From Falsiroseomonas stagni DSM 19981 (GTDB lineage Bacteria > Pseudomonadota > Alphaproteobacteria > Acetobacterales > Acetobacteraceae): a DNA stretch of 64,000 bases. The DNA lies in contig NZ_FOSQ01000001.1 in assembly GCF_900114315.1 (NCBI RefSeq), forward strand, positions 908,202 through 972,201, in the 5' to 3' direction. The notes beneath the pieces were generated by a model. That model searched no databases. It saw only the letters and a list, made by a program, of their open reading frames with translations, and had not been told where the DNA came from. This document shows, in pieces, positions 27,170 through 35,983 of the stretch; the first letter of the stretch is position 1, and every line of letters begins with the position of its first letter. The position numbers and the translations under genes were made by a program.

Positions 27170-28134
27170 AGGCGGAGGCCGAGCTTGCGGATCATCTCCC
27201 CTTCCGTCGCGAAGGTGCGGCGCGCATCGGTCGCGTAGTCATCGGGGCCGAGATACATCGGCGCCATGTCGAAGCGGTCGAGGATCGCCATGTGGGCGGG
27301 ATCGTAGAGCGCTTCCTTGAAGGCGTCGTGCAGGGCACGCACCACATCGGGGTTCATGCCCTTCGGGCCGGCCAGGCCATAGGGGCTGGCGCTGACGATA
27401 TCGATGCCGGTCTCCCGCAGCGTCGGCACGTTGGGGAAGCGCTTGGCGCGATCGGCGGACCAGGTGACGAGCAGCTTGAGGCGCCCGGCCTGCACCATCT
27501 CCGACCAACCGGAACTGTCGGCCAGCGCGGTGGTCTGCCCGGCGAGGAGGGAGGTCACATTCTCCGCGAAGCCGCGGAAGGGCACATGCACCCAGTCGAT
27601 GCCGCGCGCGCCCGCGATCTGTTCCATGGTGATGTGCAGCGAAGTGCCGACGCCGGGCGTGCCGTAGGTGACGCGGCCCGGATTCGCCTTCGCGTGGTCC
27701 AGGAATTCCTGGAAGGTGTTCCAGGGCGCATCCGGCTTCACCACCACGCCGAACAGATAGCCGGTGAGGTGGATGATGTAGGTGAAATCCTCCAGCGGAT
27801 TGAACAGCGGGCGGCTTGCCATCTGCGGATGGCGGAAGACGCTGATCGGCATCTGCGTGATCACGTAGCCGTCATTGCGTTCGTTCAGCATCTGCTGAGC
27901 GCCCAGGACGCCGCCGGCGCCGCCCCTGTTCTCCACGATCACGGGCTGGCCGAGGCGCCGCGCCGCCTGTTCGGCCAGCACGCGCATCTGGATGTCGGTG
28001 GTGCCGCCCGCCGCCCAGGGGACGATCAGGCGGATGGGCCGGTCGGGGAACCGGCCCTGCGCGCGCAGCGCGGGGGTGGCGAGCAGCGTGGCGCCGAGGC
28101 CGAGTGCGGTGCGGCGGCCGATTTGGTGGATCAT
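27166..28134 (-). CDS. Bug-family tripartite tricarboxylate transporter substrate-binding protein
   Basis: 322 residues with a Tat-like signal peptide (IGRRTALGLGATLLATPALR). A periplasmic Bug fold follows: PDRPIRLIVPWAAGGTTDIQ, VENRGGAGGVLGAQ and YGTPGVGTSLHITME are all hallmarks. Such proteins deliver carboxylates to the TctAB permease or serve in sensing. No tctA or tctB gene is nearby, as is common for orphan Bug proteins. ATG 28134 has GGGAGG upstream; the longer frame to 28218 is not needed. Confidence 0.92.
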   Translation of the reverse strand: MIHQIGRRTALGLGATLLATPALRAQGRFPDRPIRLIVPWAAGGTTDIQMRVLAEQAARRLGQPVIVENRGGAGGVLGAQQMLNERNDGYVITQMPISVFRHPQMASRPLFNPLEDFTYIIHLTGYLFGVVVKPDAPWNTFQEFLDHAKANPGRVTYGTPGVGTSLHITMEQIAGARGIDWVHVPFRGFAENVTSLLAGQTTALADSSGWSEMVQAGRLKLLVTWSADRAKRFPNVPTLRETGIDIVSASPYGLAGPKGMNPDVVRALHDAFKEALYDPAHMAILDRFDMAPMYLGPDDYATDARRTFATEGEMIRKLGLRL

Positions 28135-28217
28135 GGTCGCGGAGCCTCCCTGGATGGTGCCGGCCTCTCGGGGCCGGTTATCGGCATCCTGCCTATCGCG
28201 GGCGGCGCGGATCGGCA

Positions 28218-28250
28218 ACAGAAAGGGCGCTGACCTTCCGGCCAGCGCCC
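28218..28250 (-). terminator. terminator of the kps export operon
   Basis: An inverted repeat, GGGCGCTGACC / GGCCAGCGCCC (28225-28250, one wobble pair, loop TTCC), lies 27 bases past the kpsD stop. On the minus strand it is followed by TTTCTGTTG. It separates the capsule operon from the Bug gene. Confidence 0.7.
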
Positions 28251-28276
28251 CGTTCCACCCGGCGGTGCCCGGTGGA

Positions 28277-30100
28277 TCAGTTCGCGAAGACGCGGGCGGA
28301 GAGCGCGGTCTGGAAGATCATGTTCAGCAGGTCGCGCGTCAGCTGGAAGTTCTTGGGGTCGAGGCGCGGCAGGGCGATGAGTTCATCGCCCGGCTGCGGC
28401 GGCTCCGTCGGTTCCAGGATCAGCTCGCCGCTCGCGCGCCGGATCATCAACTGGTTGTCGCCGCCGCGCTCGGCCAGGCCGCCAGCCGCGCGGATGAAGT
28501 CCTGCGCTGACATGTTCGGCCGCCAGAGCACGGCCTGCGGCGCCATCACCTCGCCGGAGACGAGTACGGTCTGGACACGCTCGGGGATGACGATGACGTC
28601 GCCATCCTCCAGCCGCACATCGGCGCAGCGCCCGCCCCGGTCCATGACGACGAGGCGCCCTTCCGGCCGCGTCCGCCGCGCGCGGCTGATGTAGCTCGAC
28701 ACCAGCTGCGCCTCGGAGGCCCTGACCTCGGCCACGCCGGTGGTGGGGGAGACGGTGAGGAACAGCTGGCGCTCCAGCCGGTCCATCGCCTCGTTGATCA
28801 CGCGGGCCTGCTGCGCGGCGACCGAGGGACGCAGCAGGAAGATGCCGCGCGTATTGGCGAGGTTCGGATCGACCGCGATGTAGTCGAGCACGGTGCAGAG
28901 CGTGACGTCCCGGTCGGTGATGAGGACGGAGGGGCCGATGCGGCTGCCCTCGACCGAGACGCGGACGGTGGGCGGTGGCGAATCCGTGATGAAGGTCACC
29001 ACGTCCTGGTCCATCAGCTGGACACCGGCCAGTTCACGCACCGTCGTGTAGCGGGAAAAGGGCTGGTTGTTGCGCGTGCCGCGGATGACGGCGTTGGTGG
29101 CGGAGGGCAGCGGCGCGGCGAGGCGGATCAGCTCCGACCCCTGCATGGTGCGGCCGGTCACCTCGAACAGGAAGTTGTTGCGCACGGCGCCATCGGCCCC
29201 GACCATCGCACCCTGGGCGGGCACCAGGATGGTGTCGCCCTGCTGGAGCGACAGAGGCGGCAATTCGCCGGAGAGCAGGAAGCGGTAGAGGTCGATGCGC
29301 GCGACGGTCCGGCCGCCGCGGTTCACCGTGATGTCGCGGTAGGAGCCGCGGCCCGGATCGACCCCGCCCGCGCGGGCGAGGTAGTCGAGCACGCTTTCCG
29401 AGGCGGAGCCGAGGTGGCGGCCCGGCGTGCGGACCTGGCCGGTGACGAAGACGCCGACCTGGCCGGCGGAGAGCAGCACGGCATAGACCTGGACCTGCTG
29501 CGAATAGACGCGGCGGACCTCGGTCTCCACAACCCGCTGGACATCGCCCGCGCGGGCGCCGGCCAAGCGGACGGGGCCGACCTGCGGGATGAAGACGTTG
29601 CCGTCGGTATCGATGGTCGTGACGATGGACGCCTCGACGAAGCCCCAGACGGTGATGGAGATGCGATCGCCAGGCAGGACGGTGTAGTTCGGGTTTGGCG
29701 TGTCGGAGGCTGCCGGCCCGCCGCGGGTGAAGAGGGCGGAGCCGAACACCACGGTGGCCGGGCCCGGGGAGCGTCCCGGTTCGCCGATCGGCCCGACCGC
29801 GATCGGCCCGCCTTCCGCCGCCGTGGCCGAACCGGCGCGGGAGGTGGAGATCATGTCGCCGGCGCTGAGCGCGGGCAGGCTGAGCCCCTGCCCCGCCGCC
29901 GGGGCGGATGTCTGCTGGCCCGTGGCGGGGGCCGTCGTGGCGCCGGACGTACTGCGCGTCGAAGGCAGCGACGGCGCCGAAACCTGCGCCTGCGGCGCCG
30001 TGGGCAGCAGCAGCGCCGCGGCCAGCAGCCAGCGCGCCAGTGCGGGCACCTTCGTCGCCGCGCGGCGTGCCGTGGTCATGGGGTAGATGGTATCCGTCAT
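28277..30100 (-). CDS. kpsD: polysaccharide export outer-membrane protein (KpsD/Wza-like, SLBB domains)
   Basis: About 607 residues. A signal peptide (ALARWLLAAALLLPTAPQAQ) is followed by a low-complexity Ser/Thr/Pro/Ala stretch. The Poly_export domain comes next (YTVLPGDRISITVWGFVEAS), then several SLBB-like beta-grasp units (VFVTGQVRTPGRH, FEVTGRTMQGSELIRLA, VLVSGEVMAPQAVLWRP). This is the periplasm-spanning or outer-membrane conduit of group 2-type capsule export. ATG 30100 follows the kpsE stop; ATG 30112 (overlapping) and ATG 30079 are alternatives. It is the last gene of the export operon. Confidence 0.9.
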   Translation of the reverse strand: MTDTIYPMTTARRAATKVPALARWLLAAALLLPTAPQAQVSAPSLPSTRSTSGATTAPATGQQTSAPAAGQGLSLPALSAGDMISTSRAGSATAAEGGPIAVGPIGEPGRSPGPATVVFGSALFTRGGPAASDTPNPNYTVLPGDRISITVWGFVEASIVTTIDTDGNVFIPQVGPVRLAGARAGDVQRVVETEVRRVYSQQVQVYAVLLSAGQVGVFVTGQVRTPGRHLGSASESVLDYLARAGGVDPGRGSYRDITVNRGGRTVARIDLYRFLLSGELPPLSLQQGDTILVPAQGAMVGADGAVRNNFLFEVTGRTMQGSELIRLAAPLPSATNAVIRGTRNNQPFSRYTTVRELAGVQLMDQDVVTFITDSPPPTVRVSVEGSRIGPSVLITDRDVTLCTVLDYIAVDPNLANTRGIFLLRPSVAAQQARVINEAMDRLERQLFLTVSPTTGVAEVRASEAQLVSSYISRARRTRPEGRLVVMDRGGRCADVRLEDGDVIVIPERVQTVLVSGEVMAPQAVLWRPNMSAQDFIRAAGGLAERGGDNQLMIRRASGELILEPTEPPQPGDELIALPRLDPKNFQLTRDLLNMIFQTALSARVFAN

Positions 30101-30101
30101 G

Positions 30102-31301
30102 TCAGCTCGCATGTTCCCGCGCGCCAGCCACCATCAGCCAGCCGATCCCGAACAGGATCGTCAGCCCGGCGAAGATGGTGAGCGTGTTGAAGCGTCCCCT
30201 GGGGTGTGAAGCGCGCTCCGGCAGGTTCGGCTCCACCACCCGCATCAGGAACACCGCCTGCCGCTGCGCATCGGCCCGCGCATTTTCCAGCGAGCTGATG
30301 GCGGAGGTGAGCTGCTTTTCCGCGAATTCGCGTTCCAGCTGCAGGCGTTCATAGCCGGACAGCTGCTGGGTCAGCCCTTCCTCCCCGCGCGTGGAGCGCG
30401 CGCGCTCGGCCCCTACCTGGGCCACCAGCGCGGCGATGCGGTTGTTCAGCACCTGGATCTGCGGGTTGTCGGGCCGCATGAAGGCACGCTTCTCCTGCAA
30501 CTCCGCGCGGGTCTGTGCGAGCAGCGCTTCAAGCCGCGAGACGTTCTCCACCGCCGCGCCGGCACTGCGCGTGGGATCGAGTGCCTGTTCGCGTTCGCGG
30601 AAGTTGTTGAGGGCGTCGCGGGCAGCGGTGACGCGGCGTTCGGCGATCTCCACCTCCTCCCGCGCCACGCGGATGGTGTCCGCGGCCGTGCGGGCGGAGA
30701 AGCGGTTGACCAGGTTCTCCGACAGCACGATGAGCGCCTCGGCGATGTCCCTGGCGTCACCGGGCCGGTAGGCGAGGACGCGCAGCGTGGTGATGTTGGT
30801 CTCGATATCGTAGCTGACCGTCACGCGGCGGCGGTAGTAGCGCAGCAGCCGTTCCGCCGCCGGTTCCTCGGATGTCAGGCGGGAGACGAGGTCGGCCTCC
30901 GGCCGCCGCCAGATGGCGACGAGGTCGAGCGAGCGACGCAGGCCGGCCAGCGCATCGAGGCTGTCGATATAGGCTGCCACGGCGCGCGCTTCGTCCATGC
31001 CGCCGCGGCCACCCGTGACGGCGGCCACGATCCCGCCGGCGCCGCCGGCGGCGGGCGCACCGCGTCCGCGGACGAGGATGCGCGATTCGGATTCGTAGAG
31101 GTCCGCGGCGTAGGTCGCGTAGTAGGTGCCGACCAGCAGCGTCGGCAGCAGGACGAGCAGCATGTACCAGCCCTTGACGGTCTGGGGCAGCAGGCTTCGT
31201 CGCCAGCGCCGCTTCGGCGGAAGGCGGGGCGGCAGGCGCTGGTCCTCGACCCCGGAGGCAGGGAGGGTCTCAGAGGGCCTTATAGGTGGCGACAGCTTCA
31301 T
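30102..31301 (-). CDS. kpsE: capsule export inner-membrane protein (KpsE-like)
   Basis: 399 residues of the polysaccharide co-polymerase type. The N-terminal membrane segment is GWYMLLVLLPTLLVGTYY. A long periplasmic coiled-coil region follows (VAREEVEIAERRVTAARDAL and later). The C-terminal membrane segment is LTIFAGLTILFGIGWLMVAG, preceded by the Pro-rich VVEPNLPERASHPRGR. KpsE links the KpsMT ABC transporter to KpsD. It overlaps the end of kpsT by 32 bases. It carries no tyrosine-kinase domain, as expected for the ABC-dependent pathway. Confidence 0.9.
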   Translation of the reverse strand: MKLSPPIRPSETLPASGVEDQRLPPRLPPKRRWRRSLLPQTVKGWYMLLVLLPTLLVGTYYATYAADLYESESRILVRGRGAPAAGGAGGIVAAVTGGRGGMDEARAVAAYIDSLDALAGLRRSLDLVAIWRRPEADLVSRLTSEEPAAERLLRYYRRRVTVSYDIETNITTLRVLAYRPGDARDIAEALIVLSENLVNRFSARTAADTIRVAREEVEIAERRVTAARDALNNFREREQALDPTRSAGAAVENVSRLEALLAQTRAELQEKRAFMRPDNPQIQVLNNRIAALVAQVGAERARSTRGEEGLTQQLSGYERLQLEREFAEKQLTSAISSLENARADAQRQAVFLMRVVEPNLPERASHPRGRFNTLTIFAGLTILFGIGWLMVAGAREHAS

Positions 31302-31920
31302 CGATGTCCTCGAAGAAGGTCAGGCTGCCATGGTTCAGCACCGCTGCGGTCCGGCAGTAGATCTTCAGATGTTCAGGCACATGGCTGACCAGGATCAGTG
31401 TACGGCCCCGGGTCTTCTGTGCCAGCTTTTCCTGGGCGCGGGCGACAAATCGTGCATCGCCCGCCGCGGTGATTTCGTCGATCAGGTAACAGTCGAAGTC
31501 CACGGCGAAGGACAGGCCGAGCAGCAGGCGCCCCATCATGCCGGCCGAATAGGTGCGGACCGGCATGTGCATGTAGCTGCCGAGTTCGGCGAAATCCTCG
31601 ACCTGCCGGAGAACCTCCTTCACGTCGTGATCATAGATCCGGGCGATGAATCGCGCGTTGTCGGCGCCTGTCAGCGCCGCCTGCAGGCCGATCCCGTGCG
31701 CGAGGGGCCAGGAGACGGACATCCGCCGTTCGATGCGGCCGGAGGAGGGGTGTTCCACCCCGGCCAGCATCCGCACCAGGGTGGATTTGCCGGTGCCGTT
31801 GCGGCCGAGGATGCCGATCGCGTCGCCCGGGCGGATCACCGCGCTGACATTGCGCAGCACCGTCTTCCGGCTGCTCCCGCGCACCTCGTAGTGCTTGGAG
31901 ACGTTATCGAGGATGATCAC
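31270..31920 (-). CDS. kpsT: capsule ABC transporter ATP-binding protein
   Basis: 216 residues. Walker A is GILGRNGTGKSTLVRMLAG. The signature region YSAGMMGRLLLGLSFA is the KpsT-type variant of LSGGQ, and Walker B is CYLIDEITAAGD, again the KpsT form. The H-loop is in LILVSHVPEH. It powers export of the finished, lipid-linked capsule chain. GTG 31920 gives a start at IILDNVSKHYEVR; the long upstream open frame runs through kpsM and is not coding. Confidence 0.94.
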   Translation of the reverse strand: MIILDNVSKHYEVRGSSRKTVLRNVSAVIRPGDAIGILGRNGTGKSTLVRMLAGVEHPSSGRIERRMSVSWPLAHGIGLQAALTGADNARFIARIYDHDVKEVLRQVEDFAELGSYMHMPVRTYSAGMMGRLLLGLSFAVDFDCYLIDEITAAGDARFVARAQEKLAQKTRGRTLILVSHVPEHLKIYCRTAAVLNHGSLTFFEDIDEAVATYKAL

Positions 31921-31931
31921 CGGCCAGCCCG

Positions 31932-32759
31932 TCAGAATTCGAGCTTGGGCCGCACGGCCCGGATCGCGGCGAGACCGAGCATGTTGACGATGAGCACGCA
32001 GGCGATCGCGTAGTCGACGTGGAAGTAGCTCTTCGTCAGGTCGCCGAACATGCCTTCCCGCACCATCTCGTGCATGCTGACCTGCGGGTTCCAGAGGAAC
32101 ACCTCGCGCCAACTCGGCGGCAGGTTCTGCAGGGCGAAGAAGGCGCCCGAGATGGGCAGGGACAGGTAGGTGAGGGGGTGGACGATGCGGTCCACGACGT
32201 CCCAGCGGGCAGCGCCGGCGGCGGCCAGCATGGCCAGTCCGTTGGCGAGGAGGAAGATCAGCAGCAGCCCCAGGGCCATCAGCGGGAGGTCCGCCGGCGG
32301 CATGTCCACCAGCCAGGACGAGCCGCCGATGATGAGCGCCAGGACCCCCATCACCGCCGCGGCTTCAAGGAGGTTGCGCGCCAGGATCACATCGGTCAGG
32401 CGGACCTGCCGATGGTACATCAGCGTCATATTCGCTTCGAAGGCTGAGGGCGCGCGGTTGATGATGGCGCGGAAGGCGAAGTAGGGCGCGTAGCCGACGA
32501 CGTAGTAGAGGAAGACCGGGATGTTCCCCTTCCCCGCGGGATGCCAGACGAAGTGGATCAGGCCGATCGCCGAGGCGAGCATCAGCGGTTCCAGCACGAG
32601 CCAGAAGAACCCGACTTGGCTGTGACCGAAGCGCGTGGTCAGTTCCCGCAGCGCCAGGGCATGGATCACGCGGCCCTGGACCCGGAAGCCCTTCCTGATC
32701 AGGGCCAAGCCCTGCGGCCGCTCCGGCAGGCCAACCCCGTCGCTGGCCGTGCTGCTCAC
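31932..32759 (-). CDS. kpsM: capsule ABC transporter permease
   Basis: 275 residues with six predicted membrane segments. The cytoplasmic amphipathic start (VIHALALRELTTRFGHSQVGFFW) is typical of the ABC-2 polysaccharide permease family, and so is the end (SYFHVDYAIACVLIVNMLGL and then charged). The GTG at 32759 overlaps the stop of the upstream lipoprotein gene (GTGA). The gap to kpsT is 11 bases. Confidence 0.92.
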   Translation of the reverse strand: MSSTASDGVGLPERPQGLALIRKGFRVQGRVIHALALRELTTRFGHSQVGFFWLVLEPLMLASAIGLIHFVWHPAGKGNIPVFLYYVVGYAPYFAFRAIINRAPSAFEANMTLMYHRQVRLTDVILARNLLEAAAVMGVLALIIGGSSWLVDMPPADLPLMALGLLLIFLLANGLAMLAAAGAARWDVVDRIVHPLTYLSLPISGAFFALQNLPPSWREVFLWNPQVSMHEMVREGMFGDLTKSYFHVDYAIACVLIVNMLGLAAIRAVRPKLEF

Positions 32760-33196
32760 GGTCGCGGGATCCCGCCGCCGCGGAGCAGTATCCGCGTCTC
32801 CGCCCAGCTTCCCTCCGGCGTGGCGCAGATCACGCGGGCCCTTTCGCCCGCCGAGGTCACGACCGCCACTTCCCGGCATTCCCTGCCGCTGGCGGCGTTG
32901 TAGGCCCGGACGAGCCGCGCGGTCGCGGGTTGGCCATCCGCGAGCGTGATGCGGTCCTGCGCGCCCGGCTGCGATCTGGCCGCGAAGGCGAGCACCGGGT
33001 CGGCCGGCACGGCCGGGGCACTCTGGCTTGCAGCGGGCCCCGCAGCCTGGCGGCTGAAGGGCCAGCCGGCCGTCAGGCCGCCGGCGCCGCCACACCCCGA
33101 CAGCATCAGCGCGGCAGCCAGCATGCCCATGGGCAGGCCCCGCCTGCCCCGGCGCGGCGTCGCCCGGGAGCTTGCAATCACGATGGCTTGCTTCAT
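32756..33196 (-). CDS. lipoprotein with surface-antigen-like C-terminus
   Basis: 146 residues. The N-terminal signal ends in a lipobox (AAALMLSGCGG), so it should be a lipoprotein. The C-terminal part (ASGRECREVAVVTSAGERAR, then ATPEGSW) resembles the C-terminal domain of 16/17-kDa Rickettsia-type surface antigens, which share GRxCREY and a DGxW ending. It is the first gene of the export operon, overlapping kpsM. A role in capsule assembly or outer-membrane anchoring is inferred from position alone. Confidence 0.65.
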   Translation of the reverse strand: MKQAIVIASSRATPRRGRRGLPMGMLAAALMLSGCGGAGGLTAGWPFSRQAAGPAASQSAPAVPADPVLAFAARSQPGAQDRITLADGQPATARLVRAYNAASGRECREVAVVTSAGERARVICATPEGSWAETRILLRGGGIPRP

Positions 33197-33320
33197 GGCG
33201 CCTGAGTTTAGCGGAACTCCAGGCTGACGCAAAACGCAAACCGCCCCTGCCATGGCTGCCGCCGGGGCTGGTCCAGGCCAGGGGGCCGACGCCGGCGGCG
33301 CGCAGTGCTACGGTGCCGGC
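33197..33320. promoter_or_regulatory. divergent promoter region between export operon and kpsC
   Basis: 124 bases separate the divergent lipoprotein-kpsMTED and kpsC-SDR units. It should hold both promoters. I could not pick convincing -35/-10 boxes; TTTAG at 33207-33211 is the only AT-rich patch near the minus-strand start. Confidence 0.4.
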
Positions 33321-35177
33321 GTGCCGGACCGGACCCCAACCCCCCCGCCCGCGGGGCCTTCACCCGCCCCCACCCCCGCCCTGGGGTCCCTGCGCGTGCC
33401 GGCGGCAGCGCTGCAGTCGGTGCCGCATCTGCCGGCCTTCTGGCCTGGGCATCGCCTGGTTCCGGTCGCAGGCGAGCCCCAGGACGCGGCACCGGAGGGC
33501 ATGGACGCCCCCCTGCTGTGGACCCCCGGGCCCTTCCGCCCTGCCTGCCTCGGCATGCGGGAGCTGCCCGTCCTGCTGGTGGTGGCGCCAGGGCCGGACC
33601 CGGTCGGCACCGCCCTGGCCCGCCCGGCGCCGGCACTGTTCCTGGCGCTCGCCCCGCGGGTGATGGCGGCGGTGGCGGCAGGGCGGATCGGCGGGCCGCC
33701 GGGGCTGGATGATCCCGGCGCTGCGGCATTCGGCGTGCCGCGGCGAAGCGCGGCACTGCTGATCGGCGGCACACCACCCGCCGGGACGACCGTGCTGCGG
33801 GTGGCCGATCCCTTCGTCGATGGCGTGGCGGCACCGAACGGCATGCAGCCGCGCCTCTCGCCCTGGACCTTGCTGGACGCGGCCGCATCCCTGCATGGCG
33901 CATCCCGTCCCCTGGCGCTGCTGGCGCTGGCGGCGGGGGTGAGGGTGGCCGATGGGCCGCTGGCCGGGGCAGACCCGGTCGCGACCTGGGCCGCCCTCCT
34001 CGCCGCCACCCGGGCCGCCGACCCCTTCACGGGGCAGCCCTGCTCGATCGAGCATGCGCTGTCGATCCTGGCGCTGTGGCGGGAGCGTGAGGCGGAGTCG
34101 CGGGGCGTCGCCGCCTGCCTTGGCGTGCATCCCTACAAGCGGGACCGGGTGCGCGCGCTGCTGGCTTCCACCGCCCCTCCGCCTGGTTTCCACGGCCGCG
34201 CGGCCCATGCGGTGGCGGCCGCGCGGGCCCGCGGAGGCGCCCTGCTGGCCTGGGCGGCCGCCGCGCCGCCCGGACTGCGGGAACGCTGCCTGGCGGCGGG
34301 GGTGGAACTCCGCTGGCTGGAGGATGGCTTCATCCGTTCCGCCGGGCTTGGCGCCGCCTTCCGGCCCGGGGCCTCCTTCGCGCTCGATTCCGGCGGCGCC
34401 TATTTCGACCCGGCGGCACCGAGCGACCTGGCGCGCCTCATCGAGGCCGGGGATTTCGCGCCGGCGACGCTGGCGCGCGCGGCGGCGCTCCGCCAGGCGA
34501 TCGTGGCGCGGGGCATCACGAAGTACAATCTGGGCGGCGCCGCGCCTGTGATCGCGGCGGCCCCCGGGCGGCGCGTGGTGCTGGTGCCGGGGCAGGTGGA
34601 GGACGACGCCTCCGTGCGGCTCGGCGGCGGGGCCATCCGCCGCAACATCGACCTGCTGCGCGCGGTCAGGGCGGCGGAGCCGGACGCCTTCCTCCTCTAC
34701 AAGCCCCATCCGGACATCGAGGCCGGGTTCCGGCGGGGGCGCATCCCGAAGGCGGCGCTGGCGGGGCTGGCCGACCAGGTGGTGGAACAGGCGCCGATGG
34801 CGGCGCTGCTGGCCCGCGTGGATGCGGTGCATACCCTGACCTCCCTGACGGGGTTCGAGGCGCTGCTGCGCGGCCTGCCCGTGACCTGCTGGGGCATGCC
34901 CTTCTATGCGGGCTGGGGGCTCACGCAGGATCGCGGCGCCCTGCCGGCTGGCGCGCCCCCCCGAACGCGGTGCGCGACGCTCGATGAACTCGTGGCGGCG
35001 GCGCTGGTGCTCTATCCCCGCTGCATCGATCCGCTGACGCTGCTGCCCTGCCCGCCGGAGGTGCTGCTGGACCGGATGGCGCAGCCGGGGCTGTTCCCGC
35101 CCGGCCGCTTTTCCGCGATCCGCGCGGCGGAAGGCTGGCTGCGGCGTGGCATCGCGCGGATCAGGGGGTTGCGATGA
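33321..35177 (+). CDS. kpsC: capsule polysaccharide biosynthesis protein, KpsC/RkpJ-like (Kdo transferase family)
   Basis: 618 residues from GTG 33321 (the start is weakly supported). The C-terminal two-thirds is a full KpsC-type glycosyltransferase unit: VELRWLEDGFIRSAGLGA, FLLYKPHPDIEAGFRRG, VDAVHTLTSLTGFEALLRG and TCWGMPFYAGWGLTQDRG. Escherichia coli KpsC has two such units that build the beta-linked Kdo primer on the lipid. Here the first unit is reduced to a remnant that keeps the tail and linker (ADPFTGQPCSIEHALSIL) but not the histidine/proline core. The protein is cytoplasmic and acts with KpsS before export. The next gene overlaps by ATGA. Confidence 0.88.
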   Translation: MPDRTPTPPPAGPSPAPTPALGSLRVPAAALQSVPHLPAFWPGHRLVPVAGEPQDAAPEGMDAPLLWTPGPFRPACLGMRELPVLLVVAPGPDPVGTALARPAPALFLALAPRVMAAVAAGRIGGPPGLDDPGAAAFGVPRRSAALLIGGTPPAGTTVLRVADPFVDGVAAPNGMQPRLSPWTLLDAAASLHGASRPLALLALAAGVRVADGPLAGADPVATWAALLAATRAADPFTGQPCSIEHALSILALWREREAESRGVAACLGVHPYKRDRVRALLASTAPPPGFHGRAAHAVAAARARGGALLAWAAAAPPGLRERCLAAGVELRWLEDGFIRSAGLGAAFRPGASFALDSGGAYFDPAAPSDLARLIEAGDFAPATLARAAALRQAIVARGITKYNLGGAAPVIAAAPGRRVVLVPGQVEDDASVRLGGGAIRRNIDLLRAVRAAEPDAFLLYKPHPDIEAGFRRGRIPKAALAGLADQVVEQAPMAALLARVDAVHTLTSLTGFEALLRGLPVTCWGMPFYAGWGLTQDRGALPAGAPPRTRCATLDELVAAALVLYPRCIDPLTLLPCPPEVLLDRMAQPGLFPPGRFSAIRAAEGWLRRGIARIRGLR

Positions 35178-35983
35178 AGGAAGCGCGGTCCGTCGTCATC
35201 AGCGGGGCCTCCCGCGGCCTGGGCGCCGCGCTCGCCCGGCGCTTCGCGGCGCCGGGCATGCGGCTGCTGCTGCTGGCACGGTCGGCGGCGGCGCTGGAGG
35301 CGGTCGCGCAGGAATGCCGCGCGGCCGGGGCGGTGGCGGTGGCCGCCGTGGTGGATGTGACCGATGCGGCCGCCGTCACCGCGGCGCTGGCGGCCTTCGA
35401 AGCCGCGGGGCCGGTCGACCTGGTGATCGCCAATGCCGGCACCTCCGCCGGCCGCGCGCCGGATGGCACGCCGGAGGACGGGGCGGCGGCGGCGCGGCAG
35501 GTGATGGTGAACCTGGTCGGCGCCATCAACCTGGTGGCGCCGCTGCTGCCGGGGATGCGGGCGCGGCGATCCGGGCAGGTGGCGCTGGTGGCCAGCATCG
35601 CGGGCTTCCGGGGCCTGCCGGATTTCCCGGCCTATTGCGCCAGCAAGGCCGGGCTGATCGCCTGGGGGGAGGGGCTGCGCGCGGCGGAGCGGGGGCGGGG
35701 CATCCGCGTGACGGTCATCACCCCGGGTTTCTTCCGCAGCGCCATGGGGGATCGCTTCCACGGCGCGCGTCCCCTGCTGCTGGGGACGGAGGAGGCGGCG
35801 GGCAAGGTGCATCGTGCCCTGCTTGTCGGCGTGCCGCGCCTCGGCTTCCCCTGGCCCATGGCGCTGGGGATGCGGCTGCTGGGCCTGCTGCCGCCCTGGA
35901 TCGGCGACCGCGCGGTGGGGCTGATGCGCTTCCGGGTCAGCCCGGAGGCGACCCCGCCCCATGATCGGCCGCCGGATCCCTGA
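35174..35983 (+). CDS. rkpH: SDR family reductase, RkpH-like (possible 3-keto-lipid reductase)
   Basis: 269 residues. The cofactor motif is VVISGASRGLGAALARRF. NAG appears in VIANAGTSAGR, and the catalytic Ser and Tyr-x-x-x-Lys are in LVASIAGFRG and PAYCASKAGLIAWG. A hydrophobic C-terminal helix (PWPMALGMRLLGLLPPWIGD) suggests membrane association, as in 3-ketosphinganine reductases. In Sinorhizobium, RkpH (an SDR) works with RkpA and RkpG in capsule lipid formation, and the neighbours here are the same. ATG 35174 overlaps the kpsC stop. Its last 47 bases overlap the end of kpsS on the other strand. The substrate is inferred. Confidence 0.75.
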   Translation: MKEARSVVISGASRGLGAALARRFAAPGMRLLLLARSAAALEAVAQECRAAGAVAVAAVVDVTDAAAVTAALAAFEAAGPVDLVIANAGTSAGRAPDGTPEDGAAAARQVMVNLVGAINLVAPLLPGMRARRSGQVALVASIAGFRGLPDFPAYCASKAGLIAWGEGLRAAERGRGIRVTVITPGFFRSAMGDRFHGARPLLLGTEEAAGKVHRALLVGVPRLGFPWPMALGMRLLGLLPPWIGDRAVGLMRFRVSPEATPPHDRPPDP

